Shown piece by piece: positions 61,861 through 64,000 of a DNA stretch of 64,000 bases. The position numbers and the translations under genes are program-made. The stretch is from JASHPR01 sp963749145 (GTDB taxonomy: Bacteria; Actinomycetota; Actinomycetes; Streptosporangiales; Streptosporangiaceae), in assembly GCA_963749145.1 (NCBI GenBank), contig CAVVLN010000004.1, forward strand, positions 1,178,001 to 1,242,000, in the 5' to 3' direction. Each line of letters opens with the position of its first letter. The first letter of the stretch is position 1. Below the pieces are notes generated by a model that did not search any database, was not told the origin of the DNA, and saw nothing but the letters and a program-made list of their open reading frames with translations.

Positions 61861-62496
61861 GTGAGCACGCAGGTCACCCTGGCCTTTGTCGACGACTTCC
61901 TGCCCGAGGACGAGCCGCTGCTCGAGGCCAGGCGGAACGCCGCCGAGGTGGGCGGGGCGGACCCGGTCGGGCCCGCCACCGGCGCGACCCTGCGCTTCGT
62001 GGCGTCGGCGATCGGGGCCAGGTCGGTCGTGGAGATTGGTACCGGCTGCGGCACGTCGGGCCTGTGGCTGCTGCGCGGCATGCGCCCCGGAGGGGTCCTG
62101 ACCAGCGTCGATGTCGAGCCGGACCATCAACGGCTGGCCCGCGGCGTGTTCGTCGAGGCCGGGTTCCCGGCCGGCCGCTACCGGCTGATCAGCGGCTGGG
62201 CCCTCGAGGTCCTGCCGCGGCTCGCCGACGGCGCCTACGACCTGGTGTTCTGCGACGCCGATCCGCACGAGTATCCCGACTACCTGGCCGCGGCTATGCG
62301 GCTGCTGCGGCCGGGCGGCGTGCTGATCTTCGACAACGCGCTCGGACAGGACCGGGTCGCCGATCCGGCCTGCGACGACCCGGACGTGGTCGTCGTGCGG
62401 GAACTCTGCGAGCAGGTGCGGATGGATGAGCACCTCGTGCCGCTGCTGCTGGCAGTGGGCGACGGCCTGCTCGCCGCGGTCAAGCGGCCCGAGTGA
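61861..62496 (+). CDS. Class I SAM-dependent O-methyltransferase
   Basis: 211 residues, GTG start. SAM-binding motif VVEIGTGCGTSGLWLL, acidic residue SVDVEPDHQ, metal-site aspartates in FCDADPHEYPDY and FDNALG: the catechol-type O-methyltransferase fold. Divergent from sigE, the same placement as the O-methyltransferase beside sigE in mycobacteria. Substrate unknown. Confidence 0.93.
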   Translation: MSTQVTLAFVDDFLPEDEPLLEARRNAAEVGGADPVGPATGATLRFVASAIGARSVVEIGTGCGTSGLWLLRGMRPGGVLTSVDVEPDHQRLARGVFVEAGFPAGRYRLISGWALEVLPRLADGAYDLVFCDADPHEYPDYLAAAMRLLRPGGVLIFDNALGQDRVADPACDDPDVVVVRELCEQVRMDEHLVPLLLAVGDGLLAAVKRPE

Positions 62497-62597
62497 TGAA
62501 CGGTCCCGTTCGGTGATTCGGATAGGTCCGGGCAGATCCCGCCGCCGCCGGTTGGCACGCGGGCAGCAGGCTAGCCCCGGCGACGATCGGCGAAGCC

Positions 62598-62765
62598 TCA
62601 GCCGACGGCCGACTTAAGCGCTTCGCCCAGCGCAACCGCCTCGTCTGGCGACAATTCGACGACCAGCCGCCCCCCGCCCTCAAGCGGGACGCGCATCACG
62701 ATGCCGCGCCCCTCCTTGGTGACCTCGAGCGGACCGTCGCCCGTCCGCGGCTTCATCGCCGCCAT
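62598..62765 (-). CDS. DUF3117 domain-containing small protein
   Basis: 55 residues starting MAAMKPRTGDGPLEVTKE and ending EALKSAVG, a near-complete match to the short actinobacterial DUF3117 family, with AAGGGGA upstream of the ATG at 62765. Function unknown. Convergent with the O-methyltransferase gene. Confidence 0.95.
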   Translation of the reverse strand: MAAMKPRTGDGPLEVTKEGRGIVMRVPLEGGGRLVVELSPDEAVALGEALKSAVG

Positions 62766-62944
62766 CCGCCATCCCCTTTCCTACCTGGGGGCCGCAGAAA
62801 CCCCGCCGAGGGCCTGCAGCGCCTACTCCGGTGCCTGGCGGGACCGGCCAGCCACAACGATGTCGATCAGTACCTCTATTATCCAGAGTTCCGGCCCGCA
62901 GTGCTAACGATCAGCCTTCCCACCCCTTACCCCGAGCCTGCCGC

Positions 62945-63058
62945 CCGATGCCGCCCGGCCCTCGGCGCCGCCGCCCGGCCCTCGCCGCCGGGCCCTCGCC
63001 GCCGCCGCCCGGCCCTCGCCGCCAGGCCCTCGCCGCCGCGGCCCGGCGCCCTGGCGGC
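62945..63058. repeat. GCCCTCGCCGCC-type low-complexity repeats
   Basis: Imperfect repeats of GGCCCTCGCCGCC and CGCCGCCC fill this part of the 669-bp gap between DUF3117 and the ATP-binding protein gene. They lie directly upstream of the PaaX-like remnant. Before them (62766-62944) I see nothing recognisable beyond the DUF3117 promoter region. Confidence 0.7.
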
Positions 63059-63059
63059 C

Positions 63060-63346
63060 CGCGCCGGGACCTGGACGCCCTGTCCCGTGCCCATCGGGGC
63101 TGTCTGGCCATAGCGGCGGGCGCTGGTCGCACCGCCCAGGCCGGGCGCGCCCGATGACGTGGTGTTCGCGGCGCGCAGCCGCCTGGTGCACGAGTGGCGG
63201 AAGTTCCTGTTCCGGGACCCCGGCTGCCCGGCGAGCTGCTGCCCCGCCGGTGGGCTGGCCGGCAGGCGGCCGAGGTGTTCGATGCCGAGTCGGCCCGGCT
63301 GCGACCGGCCGCGTGCCGGTTCGTGGACGGCTGCCTGCGGCCCGCC
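63060..63346 (+). pseudogene. PaaX-like regulator, C-terminal remnant with frameshifts
   Basis: Joining three plus-strand frames gives RRDLDALSRAH, then VVFAARSRLVHEWRKFLFR, then LPGELLPRRWAGRQAAEVFD and RLRPAACRFVDGCL, the C-terminal half of a PaaX-type regulator. The N-terminal winged helix is missing and its place is taken by low-complexity repeats. Frame changes fall near 63148 and 63228. At least the 5' loss is real decay, so no product is expected. Confidence 0.6.
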
Positions 63347-63434
63347 GGGACTACCGGGACCGCCGCGCCCGGCCCGATGGCAGGCCAGCGACCTACCTGG
63401 GCCGGCAGGCCCGCGACCTACCTGGGCAGGCCGG

Positions 63435-64000
63435 TCAGGCGCCGACGTCGGCGGTGGCCGCGGCGCGCAGCTCCTCGTGCGCCCACACGATCTGCTCGGC
63501 CACGTCGACCAGGTCGGCCAGGGCCAGCCGCTGGTATTTCCCGTCCGCCGCCCGGAACGAGGCCGTGCCGGAATGGCACCAGACGGTCAGGTCACGGCTG
63601 ACCGACAGCACCGAGATACCGGCGGCCGACTCATCGGCCCGGACCATGCGACCGCCCAGGCCCCGGCTGGCCAGCATCGCCTCGAGCTCGTTGACCGCCT
63701 GCCACGGGCTCAACTCGGTCCGGGCGAACCGGGCCGCGTCGCAGCCGGGCGGTAGCCGCAGCCCGAACCAGACGGCCTTGCCCGCGACCTTCCAGCTGCC
63801 CAGCCGGCCCCGGGTGAGGTGCGCGCCCCACTCACCGGCCGATAGCCCGTCGACGACCTGCAGGCCGCGGCCGTTCACGCCCTCCTTGGACCGTACCTTC
63901 ACGTCCGGGAGGCTGCCCTTGTTCCAGCCCGGCTGGGAGTCGAAGACCTTGCACACCAGCTCGCAGCGCGAGCCGCAGCCCCTGAGGTACAGCCACAGCT
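63435..64000 (-). CDS. ATP-binding (HATPase_c-type) protein, 5' partial
   Basis: The frame continues past the right window edge, so the N-terminus is missing; 188 codons are visible. Near the edge it reads LRGCGSRCELVCKVFD, then a glycine loop NGRGLQVVDGLSAGEWG and GKAVWFGLRLPPG, the ATP-lid and last strand of the serine-kinase-like/anti-sigma regulatory ATPase family. A C-terminal helical part follows. It probably binds a sigma factor or anti-anti-sigma partner. Confidence 0.75.
   Translation of the reverse strand, partial: LWLYLRGCGSRCELVCKVFDSQPGWNKGSLPDVKVRSKEGVNGRGLQVVDGLSAGEWGAHLTRGRLGSWKVAGKAVWFGLRLPPGCDAARFARTELSPWQAVNELEAMLASRGLGGRMVRADESAAGISVLSVSRDLTVWCHSGTASFRAADGKYQRLALADLVDVAEQIVWAHEELRAAATADVGA

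Noticed and set aside
62498..62511. GAACGG-TC-CCGTTC palindrome as terminator after the O-methyltransferase gene
   Set aside because: A two-base loop is too small for a stable hairpin; its significance is unclear.
1..64000. tRNA or rRNA genes
   Set aside because: No T-loop or anticodon-arm pattern and no rRNA-like stretch was noticed on either strand by eye; a covariance search was not possible.

Overview
The window is 64 kb of very G+C-rich DNA from an actinomycete. The evidence is the rplM-rpsI-glmM-glmS block, the sigE/anti-sigma/RseB-like/htrA/tatB/mrp block, the actinobacterial small proteins DUF3107 and DUF3117, a DUF6758 protein, GTG starts, and frequent ATGA/GTGA overlaps. It looks more like the Streptosporangiales/Streptomycetales side than mycobacteria, but the species cannot be named from the sequence. 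I found no tRNA, rRNA, CRISPR array, prophage or intact insertion sequence.

Layout. 1-6.5 kb: the end of an S9 peptidase, a MarR regulator with its DHA2 exporter, the NAD(P)HX repair enzyme Nnr, and a LuxR-type response regulator. 6.9-21.8 kb: a leftward exopolysaccharide locus. In transcription order it holds an ATP-grasp ligase, a flavin monooxygenase, a polyprenyl glycosylphosphotransferase, a polysaccharide deacetylase, a GT4, a PelF-like GT4, a 12-helix membrane protein in the PelG position, a LegB-like 4,6-dehydratase, a second epimerase, two spherulin-4/GH135-like proteins, then an atypical response regulator coupled to a last GT4. 22-26.3 kb: rplM-rpsI-glmM-glmS, which makes ribosomal proteins and the amino-sugar precursor that the neighbouring locus probably uses. 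28.5-37 kb: a putative light or photo-oxidative stress module. It has a CarH/LitR-type MerR regulator, an ECF sigma factor, a photolyase, and a lipid-modification operon (FAD oxidoreductase, DUF1365, CFA-synthase-like methyltransferase, two SRPBCC proteins, SDR). 37-44 kb: VOC protein, SDR, an amino-sugar catabolic pair (NagA and a SIS deaminase/isomerase), a hydrolase and Ku. 44-64 kb: a housekeeping stretch with TetR, DUF3107, ferritin-like protein, DEAD-box helicase, RecB-like nuclease, metallo-beta-lactamase fold protein, PHP phosphoesterase, NUDIX, a secreted propeller-like protein, SpoU methyltransferase, Mrp, TatB, HtrA, RseB-like, anti-sigma, SigE, O-methyltransferase, DUF3117 and an ATP-binding protein cut by the window end.

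Two sequence-level themes run through the window. Five otherwise well-preserved genes each carry a single one-base frameshift in a G/C-rich run, most simply explained as sequencing errors. The window is also full of G+C-rich minisatellites (15-59 bp units). Some begin inside the 3' end of a gene and copy its stop codon downstream; others sit in frame inside coding sequence.

The most interesting biology is the exopolysaccharide locus. It appears to combine Pel-type parts (PelF, a PelG-like transporter, spherulin-4 hydrolase folds, a deacetylase) with a lipid-carrier initiating transferase. The light module is next: it has the regulators and photolyase but no carotenoid genes in view.
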